A stretch of 64,000 bases of DNA from Polaribacter glomeratus (GTDB lineage: Bacteria > Bacteroidota > Bacteroidia > Flavobacteriales > Flavobacteriaceae), in contig NZ_MSCM01000001.1 in NCBI RefSeq assembly GCF_002954665.1, forward strand, positions 438,243-502,242, in the 5' to 3' direction. The notes beneath the pieces are model-generated. The model ran no database searches and was not told the origin of the DNA. It worked only from the letters and a program-made list of their open reading frames with translations. The position numbers were made by a program, and so were the translations under genes. This document shows positions 25,224 through 34,754 of the stretch, one piece after another (the first letter of the stretch is position 1; the number at the start of each line of letters is the position of its first letter).

Positions 25224-25966
25224 TTGCTTTTGTAGAACCTATAATTTTTAATACATCTATTTAGTTTGTATGTTAAAACCGAAATTATTTGCCATAAAGG
25301 ACGCGTAATTTCTCTGATTGCTTTTTTCCAAATAAACATTTTCTTCTGCTGAATAGTTGTTCCGCCAAGATTCTTATCATTAGTGCTCACATACATTTTA
25401 TTAGAAGTGTACACTTTTACCTGATGTTTAAAAACATCTTGTTTCAAAACATCGATGGGTGCGTAAAAGGTTTTTAAGTTAATTGAAAGTTTTTTTGCAG
25501 CGTCTTTACCAATAATTTGTCCTGTTGTTTGCAATGCCGGAACTAAAAATTTAGATAAATAGATGTTTTTTTCCAGTGAAAAAAAACCTTTTCTACCAGC
25601 AATGTCAATAAAATCATTTTTAGAAATTAAAGAGAACAAGGTGTCTAAATCTTTAAAAAAATCTGAAGTTAATAAAGCATCATCTTCTAAAATAATCGCA
25701 AAATCTTCCTGTTGATTTGTTATAATTTTCCATAAATCAAAATAGGTCTTTGTCAAACCAATTTCGCCATCATTTAAATTTGGGAAGTGGGTTAAAAGTT
25801 GATGCTGTCTTTTTGCTTTTTGTAAGAAATCTTGTGGTAATTCTTTGCCATAAATAGCGGGCATTCTTGTAATGGGAATATTCAATTCTTTAAATTGATT
25901 TTCCATGAAATTTCTACGCTCTAAACTCTTGTCTAAATTGATATAATATACTTTGTAAGAACTCAT
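25220..25966 (-). CDS. Family 25 glycosyltransferase (LOS/LPS type)
   Basis: 248 residues. The GT25 signatures are clear: YYINLDKSLERRNFM (about 5-19), RMPAIYGKEL, GEIGLTKTYFDLWKII and FAIILEDDALLTSDF (DxD-like acidic pair, about residue 95). Members add galactose or related sugars to lipooligosaccharide. It follows the fucosyltransferase gene with a 4-nt overlap, so the two are cotranscribed. Confidence 0.93.
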   Translation of the reverse strand: MSSYKVYYINLDKSLERRNFMENQFKELNIPITRMPAIYGKELPQDFLQKAKRQHQLLTHFPNLNDGEIGLTKTYFDLWKIITNQQEDFAIILEDDALLTSDFFKDLDTLFSLISKNDFIDIAGRKGFFSLEKNIYLSKFLVPALQTTGQIIGKDAAKKLSINLKTFYAPIDVLKQDVFKHQVKVYTSNKMYVSTNDKNLGGTTIQQKKMFIWKKAIREITRPLWQIISVLTYKLNRCIKNYRFYKSN

Positions 25967-26766
25967 ATTTTTATCCAGTCTTTAGAAGCAATTTCATTTT
26001 CTTTATTTAAATACCACTGTTTCGGAGCAATTACAACTTTGTTACTATGCTGATTTAACCAAGCGCCCCACCAAGAAAAGCTACTATTTGCGGTAATATT
26101 ATGCTTACACAAACTCATTAAATGAATATCTTCATGAGGTATTACTTCATGATCAATATAAGTCGTGTTTTTTACTTTTAGATTTTGTTTTACCCAAGCA
26201 ATATCATCAGAAAAAATAAAAAAATGAGTATCATTAAATTTATTTTTCATGACTTTTATGGCTTCTTTATAATAGGCTAAGTCACAAGTACCGTGAACGC
26301 TATTAGCTTTTTTGTCAGAAACATAATCGCCTCTTCTTATATGCAAAGAACAAGCATTTTGTTGAATGGTAATTTCTTTTAAATATTTTAAAGTAGAGCT
26401 AGATATTTCATTTTTTACCACAAATTGCTTTAATAAAATGGCTTTTATATCTTCAAAATATTTTTCTGTCTGAAAGTATCCTTTTATATATTCTCTTTTT
26501 GGGACTTCTAAAAATTTCTTATTAAAGAGTAAACTTCTTTCTTTTGTAGATCTTCTAAATCCTAATCTAGATATGATGTTTTCAAGAGTAGTAGCCGTTT
26601 CTAAATCAATTTTAAATTTATCTAATTGATAACCGCCATGTAGTTTGTACGTTTTAAATTTTGTAATATCAATTTTAACTTGATAGCCTTTTTGTTGTAA
26701 AGATTTTGCAAACGCGTACTGAAACATTTGATTTCCAAGTCCGCCAATAATTCTAACAACAATCAT
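25963..26766 (-). CDS. Alpha-1,2-fucosyltransferase (GT11)
   Basis: 267 residues. Recognised by the N-terminal RIIGGLGNQMFQYAFAKSL, the GDP-fucose motif SLHIRRGDYVS (HxRRGDY), FFIFSDDIAWV and NSSFSWWGAWLN. It transfers fucose from GDP-fucose to a galactose. With the GT25 gene downstream it forms a small surface-glycan operon. A TATTTTTG box lies at 26791-26798 on the minus strand. Confidence 0.95.
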   Translation of the reverse strand: MIVVRIIGGLGNQMFQYAFAKSLQQKGYQVKIDITKFKTYKLHGGYQLDKFKIDLETATTLENIISRLGFRRSTKERSLLFNKKFLEVPKREYIKGYFQTEKYFEDIKAILLKQFVVKNEISSSTLKYLKEITIQQNACSLHIRRGDYVSDKKANSVHGTCDLAYYKEAIKVMKNKFNDTHFFIFSDDIAWVKQNLKVKNTTYIDHEVIPHEDIHLMSLCKHNITANSSFSWWGAWLNQHSNKVVIAPKQWYLNKENEIASKDWIKI

Positions 26767-27001
26767 TTAAATTAATTTTAGAGATCAAAACAAAAATACA
26801 AATGTTATTGCAATTTTCTTTTATCAATTGATGTTTAAAAGTACAGAAAACAATAAATTTGTTTTTTTTAAAGAACGAGAAAATAGAATAGGTAAAATTA
26901 CTAAGTTTTTTAATTAGAATAAATTGATTTTTATTTTAAAATTTAATTAAAGTTATTTAGTTTTTTAATTAATTCTTATTGAACTAGTGACCAGTAAAAA
27001 T
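26767..27001. other. Divergent intergenic region
   Basis: Separates the divergent fucosyltransferase and cca genes. Very AT-rich; holds the TATTTTTG -7 box of the former (26791-26798, minus). Nothing else stands out. Confidence 0.4.
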
Positions 27002-28417
27002 ATGAAGTATACAGAAGCAATTTCCTCAGAAATTTTTAGTGTAATATCTAAGGCATCAAAACAAATTGAAATAGAAAGTTATGTAATTGGTGGTTTTGTA
27101 CGAGACTTTTTCTTAAAAAGAGGAACCGCAAAAGATATTGATGTTGTTGCCATTGGAAGCGGAATAGATTTAGCCGAAAAAGTTGCCAGTTTATTACCAA
27201 ACAAGCCAAAAGTGCAGGTTTTTAAAACATACGGTACAGCAATGTTGCGTTATAAAGAGGTAGAAATTGAGTTCGTTGGCGCTAGAAAAGAGTCTTATTC
27301 TGAAGAAACTAGAAATCCGGAAGTTTCTGAAGGAACCTTACAAGACGATCAAAATAGAAGAGATTTTACGATAAATGCATTAGCGTTAAGTTTAAATGAG
27401 GATAATTTTGGTGAATTGCTAGATCCATTTAACGGAATGGAAGATTTAGAAAATAAAACCATTAGAACTCCTTTAAAACCAGATATTACATATTCTGATG
27501 ATCCTTTAAGAATGATGCGTGCCATTCGTTTTGCAACCCAGTTACATTTTGAAATTGAAAACGAATCACTTTCATCCATCAGTAAAAATGCTGGCAGACT
27601 TAAAATAATTACAAGAGAACGAATTGTTGATGAATTAAATAAAATTATGTCATCAGTAAAACCATCTATAGGTTTTTTACTTTTGGAAGAAACAGGTTTA
27701 TTGCCACAAATTCTTCCAGAATTAATTGCTTTAAAAGGGGTTGAAGAGGTTGAAGGCCAGAAACATAAAGATAATTTTTATCACACGCTAGAGGTTGTGG
27801 ATAATATTGCAGAAAACACCAATGATGTTTGGTTACGTTGGGCGGCATTATTGCATGATATTGGCAAAGCACCTACAAAAAAGTTTAGTAAAACTGTTGG
27901 TTGGACGTTTCATGCGCATGAATTTGTAGGTTCAAAAATGGTCTATAAATTATTTAAGAGATTAAAAATGCCGTTGAATAACAAAATGAAATTTGTTCAA
28001 AAAATGGTGTTGCTAAGTTCGCGTCCAATTGTTTTAGCAAGCGAAGTTACAGATTCTGCTATAAGACGTTTGGTTTTTGATGCTGGCGATGATATCAATT
28101 CTTTAATGACATTGTGTGAAGCAGATATTACTACTAAAAACCCTAAGAAGTTTAAACGATATCATCAAAACTTTGAACTGGTTAGAACTAAAATTAAAGA
28201 AGTAGAAGAACGTGATCATGTTCGTAATTTTCAACCTCCTATTACTGGTGAAGAAATTATGGAAGCTTTTAATTTAAAACCTTGTAGAGAAATAGGGCAA
28301 ATAAAAGAAGCTATAAAAGAAGCAATTTTGGAAGGTGATATCCCAAATGAACACGGAGCTTCTTATCAGTTTATGATTCAAAAAGGATTATCTTTAGGTT
28401 TAAAACAACTTTTGTAA
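27002..28417 (+). CDS. cca: CCA tRNA nucleotidyltransferase / poly(A) polymerase family with HD domain
   Basis: 471 residues from ATG 27002 (a GTG 15 nt upstream is possible). Class II nucleotidyltransferase head: YVIGGFVRDFFLKRG then KDIDVVAIGSG (DxD metal site) and the RRDFTINALAL motif. The C-terminal HD phosphohydrolase domain has HTLEVVDNIAENT and ALLHDIGKAPTK. It adds or repairs the CCA end of tRNAs; the HD domain may remove 2',3'-cyclic phosphates. Confidence 0.95.
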   Translation: MKYTEAISSEIFSVISKASKQIEIESYVIGGFVRDFFLKRGTAKDIDVVAIGSGIDLAEKVASLLPNKPKVQVFKTYGTAMLRYKEVEIEFVGARKESYSEETRNPEVSEGTLQDDQNRRDFTINALALSLNEDNFGELLDPFNGMEDLENKTIRTPLKPDITYSDDPLRMMRAIRFATQLHFEIENESLSSISKNAGRLKIITRERIVDELNKIMSSVKPSIGFLLLEETGLLPQILPELIALKGVEEVEGQKHKDNFYHTLEVVDNIAENTNDVWLRWAALLHDIGKAPTKKFSKTVGWTFHAHEFVGSKMVYKLFKRLKMPLNNKMKFVQKMVLLSSRPIVLASEVTDSAIRRLVFDAGDDINSLMTLCEADITTKNPKKFKRYHQNFELVRTKIKEVEERDHVRNFQPPITGEEIMEAFNLKPCREIGQIKEAIKEAILEGDIPNEHGASYQFMIQKGLSLGLKQLL

Positions 28418-28430
28418 TTAGATTGTAAAA

Positions 28431-29201
28431 ATGAAAAAGATTATAATTTTTATTAAGACAATACTGTTAGAAACACGTTTATTATTTTCTTCTTATAAAC
28501 AAGAATTTGTTATTGTAACCGGTTCTGACAGTTCGCATTTTAAAAGTCTATATCAACTTTTAGAAAGTTTGAATAAACATGAGTCTAAAACTAAAGTGAT
28601 TGTTTATGATTTAGGGCTAGAAAAGTTTGAAAAAGAAAAAATAGAAGCAAATTTTTTAAAGATAGAGTTAAGAGAATTTGATTATTCAAAATACCCAAAT
28701 TATCTCAATATAAAAGTAAATGCTGGAGAATATGCTTGGAAACCGGTGATAATTGATAAGGTGTTAAATGAATTTAAATGTTCTGTTTGTTGGATAGATG
28801 CCGGTAATATTATTACAAAGCCACTAATTAAAATAAGAAAAGTTTTAGAATTATATGGTTTTTATTCTCCGTTTTCTAAAGGTGTAATTTCTGATTGGAC
28901 ACACCCTAAATCATTAGAAAATTTAGGTGTTTTATCAGATGTAAAGTTACTTAAACAAGTAAATTTAAATGGTGCATGTGTTTGTGCAAATTATAATAAT
29001 TTAAAAGTTAAAGATGTAATTCATAAATGGAAAGTAGGGGCTTTGAATAAAAATTGTATTGCTCCCGATGGAAGTAGTAGGGCTAATCATAGGCAGGATC
29101 AAGCAATTTTATCTGTTTTAGTTTACAAATTTATTCCTGAAATAGGAAAAAAAATGACTTATAAACGTTTTGGATTTAAAATTCATCAAGATGTTGATTA
29201 A
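28431..29201 (+). CDS. Unrecognised GT-A-like protein
   Basis: 256 residues. A basic, hydrophobic N-terminus (about 1-20) is not a convincing signal peptide. Residues 25-110 read like an alternating beta/alpha nucleotide-sugar fold (EFVIVTGSDSSHFKSLYQLL, SKTKVIVYDLGL). They are followed by EYAWKPVIIDKVL and CWIDAGNIITKP, a layout seen in DUF1647-type putative glycosyltransferases. It lies 13 nt after cca and 9 nt before the NTF2-like gene. The assignment to a glycosyltransferase fold is tentative. Confidence 0.65.
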   Translation: MKKIIIFIKTILLETRLLFSSYKQEFVIVTGSDSSHFKSLYQLLESLNKHESKTKVIVYDLGLEKFEKEKIEANFLKIELREFDYSKYPNYLNIKVNAGEYAWKPVIIDKVLNEFKCSVCWIDAGNIITKPLIKIRKVLELYGFYSPFSKGVISDWTHPKSLENLGVLSDVKLLKQVNLNGACVCANYNNLKVKDVIHKWKVGALNKNCIAPDGSSRANHRQDQAILSVLVYKFIPEIGKKMTYKRFGFKIHQDVD

Positions 29202-29210
29202 CCTTATTTT

Positions 29211-29606
29211 ATGAATGCAAACCTTAAAACTTGGCACTCTGTTATTTTTAATCAAAATACTACTAAATTATTAGAAATTTTAGCAGAGGATGTAATTTTT
29301 CATTCACCTGTGGTGCATAGTCCTATAAAAGGAAAGCAACTTACCTTTATGTACTTGTCTGCTGCATTTGTAGTGCTTTTTAATGATTCGTTTAAATACG
29401 TGAATGAAGTTGTTAACGAAACAGAAACATTTTTAGAGTTTGAAGTCGAGATCGACGGAATTCTTATTAACGGAATTGATTTAATTTCTTGGAATGATCA
29501 AGGCAAAATAATTAGTTTTAAAGTGATGTTAAGACCTTTAAAAGCCTTGAATTTAATTCATCAGAAAATGGGAGCATTGTTGATGAAATATCAGAATAAA
29601 AATTAG
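29211..29606 (+). CDS. SnoaL/NTF2-like small protein
   Basis: 131 residues with the cone-shaped alpha+beta pattern of NTF2-like proteins: helices at about 5-20 (NLKTWHSVIFNQNTTKLLEI), LAEDVIFHSPVV, and a long curved sheet at about 60-125 (FLEFEVEIDGILINGIDLISW). Such proteins may be isomerases, cyclases or binding proteins; the substrate is unknown. No signal peptide. It ends about 100 nt before pyc. Confidence 0.8.
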   Translation: MNANLKTWHSVIFNQNTTKLLEILAEDVIFHSPVVHSPIKGKQLTFMYLSAAFVVLFNDSFKYVNEVVNETETFLEFEVEIDGILINGIDLISWNDQGKIISFKVMLRPLKALNLIHQKMGALLMKYQNKN

Positions 29607-29705
29607 TAAATTTTTTTTTAAACTTTTCTACTAATAAAAGCATTTCTTAATTTGCGTTTTGTATATTTAAAGCGAACATTCGCTAATTAAATAGATAAAA
29701 AAGTT

Positions 29706-32700
29706 ATGAAAATTAAAAAGGTACTTGTAGCAAATAGAGGAGAAATTGCAATTAGAATATTTAGAGCATGTACCGAAATCAGTGTAAAAACTGTTGGTAT
29801 TTTTACCTATGAAGACAGGTATTCTTTACATCGATATAAAGCGGATGAATCGTATCAAATTGGCGAAGACAATCAACCGCTAAAACCTTACCTAGATATT
29901 AATGCGATTATAAAAGTTGCTTTAGAGAATAATGTAGATGCGATTCATCCTGGTTATGGTTTTTTATCCGAAAACGCCGAATTTGCTCAAAAATGTGAAG
30001 AAAATAACATTATTTTCGTAGGGCCCAAAGTATCCGTTTTAAAATCACTTGGCGATAAAATTGCTGCTAAAAAAGTAGCGATTGACAACGATATTCCTAT
30101 TATTAAAAGTAACATACAACCTTTAGATACTATAAAAATTGCACTTTCCGAAGCTAAAAAAATTGGATATCCTTTAATGCTAAAAGCCGCATCTGGTGGT
30201 GGTGGAAGAGGAATGCGTGTAATTAGAGAAGAAGAAGAATTAAAAAAAGCGTACCCAGAAAGTAAAAGAGAAGCTTTAAATGCTTTTGGTGATGATACTG
30301 TTTTTTTAGAAAAATTTGTTGAAAACCCTAAGCATATAGAAATACAAATTGTTGCAGATAATTATGGAAATACAGTGCATTTATATGAAAGAGATTGTTC
30401 TGTGCAACGTCGTTATCAAAAAGTAATAGAATTTGCGCCTTCTTTTGGTCTGAAACAAGAAATAAAAGATGCCTTATATACCTATGCAATTAAAATTTGT
30501 AAAGCTGTAAAGTATAATAATATTGGTACTGTAGAGTTTTTAGTTGATGATGATGACTCCATTTATTTTATTGAAGTAAATCCTAGAATTCAAGTAGAAC
30601 ATACAGTTACAGAGGTTGTAACTAATATCGATTTGGTAAAAACCCAGTTGTTTATTGCAGGAGGATATAAATTATCTGATCAGCAAATAAAAATTGCAAA
30701 TCAAAAAGCGATTAAAATTACAGGGTTTGCATTGCAATGTAGAATTACTACAGAAGATCCTCAAAATGATTTTAAACCAGATTTTGGTACTATTTCTACC
30801 TATAGAAGTGCTTCTGGTTTTGGTATTCGTTTGGATGCAGGAAGTGTATATCAAGGAGTTGTAATTTCTCCGTTTTTTGATTCCATGTTAGTAAAAGTAA
30901 CCGCAAATAGTAGAACTTTAGATGGCGCATCAAGAAAAATAAGAAGAGCTTTAAGTGAATTTAGAATACGAGGTGTAAAGACAAATATGCCTTTTTTAGA
31001 TAATATTTTAAAGCATGATACCTTTAGAAAAGGGGCTATTACCGTAAACTTTATAAAATCGAACCCTGATTTATTTATTTTTAAAGCACCAAGAAATAGA
31101 GCTAATAAGGTAATTACGTATTTGGCAGATATTACTGTAAATGGCAATCCTGATGTTAAAAAAATAGACAGAACTAAAACATTTATAAAACCAAGAATTC
31201 CAAAATTTGATGCAAATGCAACGTATCCAAAAGGAACTAAAGATTTATTGACAGAATTAGGTCCAGATAAATTTTCTAAATGGTTAATGAACGAAAAGAA
31301 AATCCATTACACAGATACTACAATGCGTGATGCGCATCAGAGTTTGTTGGCAACAAGAATGCGGACTTTTGACATGCTAAAAGTTGCTGAAGGATATGCA
31401 AAAAATCATTCTGATATTTTTAGTATGGAAGTTTGGGGTGGTGCAACTTTTGATGTTTGCCTGCGTTATTTGCAAGAAAATCCGTGGGAACGTTTGCAGA
31501 TGTTGCGAGAAAAGATGCCAAATGTGTTGTTGCAAATGTTAATTAGAGGTTCTAATGGTGTTGGTTATACCGCATATTCAGATAATGTAATTGGCAAATT
31601 TGTAGAAAAATCTTGGGAAAATGGTGTTGATTTATTCCGAGTTTTTGATTCTTTAAACTGGATGAAATCTATTGCACCTTGTATAGAACATGTTCGAACA
31701 AAAACACAAGGTTTGGCAGAAGGTTCTATTTGTTATACGGGTGATATTTTGGACGTAAAAAACACAAAATATAATTTAAAATATTATGTAGATTTAGCAA
31801 AAGAAATAGAAAATTCGGGTGCTCATATTTTAGGAATTAAAGACATGGCAGGTTTGTTAAAACCCTATGCAGCATCAGAATTGGTTACCGCTTTAAAATC
31901 AGAATTAAACATTCCTATTCATTTACATACGCACGATACTTCGTCAATTCAAGCTGCAACGTATTTAAAGGCGATTGAGGCTGGTGTTGATGTTGTTGAT
32001 GTTGCTTTAGGCGGATTATCTGGTTTAACATCGCAACCAAATTTCAATTCTATTATAGAAATGATGAAATTTAATGAGCGAGAAAACCCTATAAATATCA
32101 ATTCTTTAAACGAATATTCTAATTATTGGGAAACCGTAAGAGAATATTATTATCCTTTTGAATCTGGTTTAAAATCGGGTTCTGGTGAAGTTTTTAAACA
32201 TGAAATCCCGGGAGGTCAGTATTCTAATTTAAAACCACAAGCACAAGCTTTAGGTTTAGAAGATCGTTTTCACGAAATTACTAAAATGTATGCAGAAGTA
32301 AATACCTTATTTGGCAATATTGTAAAAGTTACGCCGAGCTCTAAAGTGGTAGGTGATATGGCGCAATACTTGGTGAGCAATAATTTAACAATTACCGATG
32401 TGTTAGAAAAAGGGGATACGATTTCTTTTCCGCAATCTGTAGTTAGTTTCTTTAAAGGTGAGTTAGGACAGCCTGTAAACGGATTTCCAAAGAAATTACA
32501 AAAGCTAATTTTAAAAGATCAAATACCTTTTACAGATAGGCCAAATGCTCATATTCCTCCAACAGATTTTGATAAAGAATATGCAGATTTCAGAAAAATA
32601 TTTGAAAATGATTTAGGCAGAAATATCGATTTTACTGATTTTCTATCTTATAAATTGTATCCAAAAGTATTTACAGATGCGTATAATAAGCATTTAAAAT

Positions 32701-33158
32701 ATGATAATTTAACGAATCTTCCTACCAAGAACTTCTTCTTTGGGATGGAAATAGGTGAGGAGGTTACGGTTGAAATTGACAAAGGAAAAACTTTATTAAT
32801 TACTTTAGATTATGTAGGAAAACCTAATTTAGAAGGAATGGTTACTGTACACTTTAAAGTAAATGGGCAGGGAAGAAAAGTAGAGGTTAAAGATGAATCT
32901 ATAAAAGTTGAAACTATTAAAAATGAGAAAGTAACTAAAAATGATGCAACGCAAATTGGCGCTCCTTTGCAAGGATTGTTATCAACTATTTTGGTAAAGA
33001 TTGGAGAAGATGTGGCAAAAAATCAGCCTTTATTTATTATTGAAGCCATGAAAATGGAAACTACAATAACAGCATTTGAAAATGCAACGATCAATAAAAT
33101 AGTTTTAAAAGCAGGGACAATGGTAAATTCTGATGATTTAATTATTGAGTTGAAGTAG
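29706..33158 (+). CDS. pyc: Pyruvate carboxylase
   Basis: 1150 residues, the full single-chain form. Biotin carboxylase (about 1-455; GGGGRGMRVIREEEE ATP loop and EVNPRIQVEHTVTE), carboxyltransferase/HMGL-like barrel (about 525-800; TTMRDAHQSLLATRMR, HLHTHDTSS), PYC-OADA linker domain and C-terminal biotinyl domain with EAMKMET (biotin Lys 1116). It carboxylates pyruvate to oxaloacetate, the main anaplerotic step. A terminator lies 130 nt downstream. Confidence 0.98.
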   Translation: MKIKKVLVANRGEIAIRIFRACTEISVKTVGIFTYEDRYSLHRYKADESYQIGEDNQPLKPYLDINAIIKVALENNVDAIHPGYGFLSENAEFAQKCEENNIIFVGPKVSVLKSLGDKIAAKKVAIDNDIPIIKSNIQPLDTIKIALSEAKKIGYPLMLKAASGGGGRGMRVIREEEELKKAYPESKREALNAFGDDTVFLEKFVENPKHIEIQIVADNYGNTVHLYERDCSVQRRYQKVIEFAPSFGLKQEIKDALYTYAIKICKAVKYNNIGTVEFLVDDDDSIYFIEVNPRIQVEHTVTEVVTNIDLVKTQLFIAGGYKLSDQQIKIANQKAIKITGFALQCRITTEDPQNDFKPDFGTISTYRSASGFGIRLDAGSVYQGVVISPFFDSMLVKVTANSRTLDGASRKIRRALSEFRIRGVKTNMPFLDNILKHDTFRKGAITVNFIKSNPDLFIFKAPRNRANKVITYLADITVNGNPDVKKIDRTKTFIKPRIPKFDANATYPKGTKDLLTELGPDKFSKWLMNEKKIHYTDTTMRDAHQSLLATRMRTFDMLKVAEGYAKNHSDIFSMEVWGGATFDVCLRYLQENPWERLQMLREKMPNVLLQMLIRGSNGVGYTAYSDNVIGKFVEKSWENGVDLFRVFDSLNWMKSIAPCIEHVRTKTQGLAEGSICYTGDILDVKNTKYNLKYYVDLAKEIENSGAHILGIKDMAGLLKPYAASELVTALKSELNIPIHLHTHDTSSIQAATYLKAIEAGVDVVDVALGGLSGLTSQPNFNSIIEMMKFNERENPININSLNEYSNYWETVREYYYPFESGLKSGSGEVFKHEIPGGQYSNLKPQAQALGLEDRFHEITKMYAEVNTLFGNIVKVTPSSKVVGDMAQYLVSNNLTITDVLEKGDTISFPQSVVSFFKGELGQPVNGFPKKLQKLILKDQIPFTDRPNAHIPPTDFDKEYADFRKIFENDLGRNIDFTDFLSYKLYPKVFTDAYNKHLKYDNLTNLPTKNFFFGMEIGEEVTVEIDKGKTLLITLDYVGKPNLEGMVTVHFKVNGQGRKVEVKDESIKVETIKNEKVTKNDATQIGAPLQGLLSTILVKIGEDVAKNQPLFIIEAMKMETTITAFENATINKIVLKAGTMVNSDDLIIELK

Positions 33159-33200
33159 TATTAATGAATTTGGTTTATAATATGAATTAAGGCAATATCA

Positions 33201-33237
33201 GTTCGAGTGATTTTTGATAAAAAATTGTATTGAGAAC
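33201..33237. repeat. Imperfect palindromic intergenic element
   Basis: GTTCGAGTGATTTTT pairs imperfectly with AAAAATTGTATTGAGAAC around a short loop. I have seen this GTTCGAGTG / GTATTGAGAAC hairpin as a recurrent intergenic element in flavobacterial genomes; only one copy was noticed here. Confidence 0.5.
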
Positions 33238-33287
33238 ATATTTGAGTATGATTAGTTGTGTGGTTAAGCACAAAAGTCAGCAAATAT

Positions 33288-33333
33288 AAGCCTACTTATG
33301 AAAATTCGATAGGATTTTTGTAAGTAGGTTTTT
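33288..33333 (+). terminator. pyc terminator
   Basis: AAGCCTACTTA paired with TAAGTAGGTT, with an inner AAAAT/ATTTT stem, followed by a T run. Confidence 0.8.
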
Positions 33334-33371
33334 ACCAACAATTTTTTTACACGGTTTTGATAGCAGGCTTT

Positions 33372-34604
33372 TTATTCATTAAATGTATTTATAAATTCTT
33401 TTATTTCTGAAGATATTTCAGAATTTTCAATTATTCCTATTTCTCTTAAAAGTATTTCACGAATTACAAATTCAAGTAAATCGTTAGCTTTATAAATTTC
33501 TTCTGTTTTTAGGCTTTTTTCCTTATGTTCTTCTTCAAGATGAGCGTGATAATTTCTTGTTATTTTTAGTTTTTCTGCAAATTTTTCAACATCCTCAAAT
33601 ATATTGTTAATGCTTGATTTTTCTAATAAGTTTTTTAGTCTCCATTTTAAAACTCCTTTTTTACTTACATTGTTTTTATGGTAGTTTTCTAAAATTGAAA
33701 TATATGTTAGAAACTTGTTTTCTATTAAAACACCTTTTTGACCAAAAACACTAAAAAAATTTGAAATTGCAAGTTCTAATTTATCTTGTTTTTCAAACCA
33801 TCTTGAAAAAATATTTTGAGATTGGTTTCTGAAAATTTCAAATTCAATTTTGTTATTTAAACTTGAATTAAGTTTATTTTGTTTTTTTATAACCTTATAA
33901 TCTTTTTTATTCGTTGATCTAATTTCAGTATTTTCAAAGTAGAACGGTTCGAAAAGTAAAAGGTTAAATAGTCTTTCTATTGTAGTTTTTATTTTTGGTA
34001 ATTCTTTTATTTCAAAATGTTTAGATGGTTCTATATTTATAAATACACTTTCATTAATAAAAGATTCTCTCCATTTTTTAAAACCTGATTTTGCTCTAAA
34101 GAATAAATAGATTTCATAATCTTTACTTTTAAATAATTCTATTATTTGAGGTTGTTTATAATATTGACTGACTTCAAATGATTTATTTTCTATATCTGAT
34201 TTGAAATCAAAGCCTGAAATAGGTATCCAGTTGTCTAAAATATCTGCATTTAACATTACTATGCTATAATAGATTGATTCAATTTCTCGGTCATAAAATG
34301 GAGTAATTATTGTATTATTGGACTTGTATTTGAACTTAGTTAATGCTCCTAATGACTGATGTGTTTTATAAATGTTATGCAATTTAATTGAATATGTTTT
34401 TGATTTTTCATTACAATTTATGTAACCTAAAACTAAATCTAAATTATTCCATTTATTATTAACATTTTCATCAATGTCTAAAGATTCTAAAGATGTTATA
34501 ATCGCAATTCCATTTTCATCAATAAATATAGTTGAAATTATTTTTCTTTCCTCTTTTCCTGGTATCCAAAATACACCTTCAAAATATTTATTATAATACT
34601 CCAA
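33372..34604 (-). CDS. apeA: ApeA-like HEPN-domain protein, candidate anti-phage RNase
   Basis: 410 residues; start TTG at 34604 (a stop lies 9 nt upstream, so no ATG). The N-terminal part (about 1-300) begins with FEGVFWIPGKEERKI, the GxFWxP pattern of ApeA N-terminal domains, and is otherwise beta-rich. The C-terminal part (about 300-395) is alpha-helical and contains R350-N-Y-H-A-H355, the R-x4-6-H active site of HEPN ribonucleases. ApeA proteins are single-gene abortive-type defence factors. It stands alone between two housekeeping operons, has its own flanking terminators and is visibly more AT-rich than its neighbours, all consistent with acquisition by transfer. No partner gene is present. 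Confidence 0.8.
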   Translation of the reverse strand: MEYYNKYFEGVFWIPGKEERKIISTIFIDENGIAIITSLESLDIDENVNNKWNNLDLVLGYINCNEKSKTYSIKLHNIYKTHQSLGALTKFKYKSNNTIITPFYDREIESIYYSIVMLNADILDNWIPISGFDFKSDIENKSFEVSQYYKQPQIIELFKSKDYEIYLFFRAKSGFKKWRESFINESVFINIEPSKHFEIKELPKIKTTIERLFNLLLFEPFYFENTEIRSTNKKDYKVIKKQNKLNSSLNNKIEFEIFRNQSQNIFSRWFEKQDKLELAISNFFSVFGQKGVLIENKFLTYISILENYHKNNVSKKGVLKWRLKNLLEKSSINNIFEDVEKFAEKLKITRNYHAHLEEEHKEKSLKTEEIYKANDLLEFVIREILLREIGIIENSEISSEIKEFINTFNE

Positions 34605-34681
34605 TATTATTTAATTTATAGGATTTTCTTAGCTTGCTCCCAGATACTAATATAGAAACTAAATTGGTTTATTACAAACAT

Positions 34682-34726
34682 AAAAAAAGCTTCAAATATT
34701 CCGTATGATTATTTTAAGCTTTTTTT
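34682..34726. terminator. Terminator between the ABC exporter and the ApeA-like gene
   Basis: AAAAAAAGCTT paired with AAGCTTTTTTT around a 23-nt loop. On the minus strand it ends the ABC transporter transcript. Confidence 0.7.
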
Positions 34727-34754
34727 AATTTTATAAGATTTTAAAATTCTAACG

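Noticed and set aside
33201..33237. Attachment site or transposon end near the ApeA-like gene
   Set aside because: It is an imperfect hairpin of a widespread intergenic type; no integrase, transposase or direct repeat flanks the gene.
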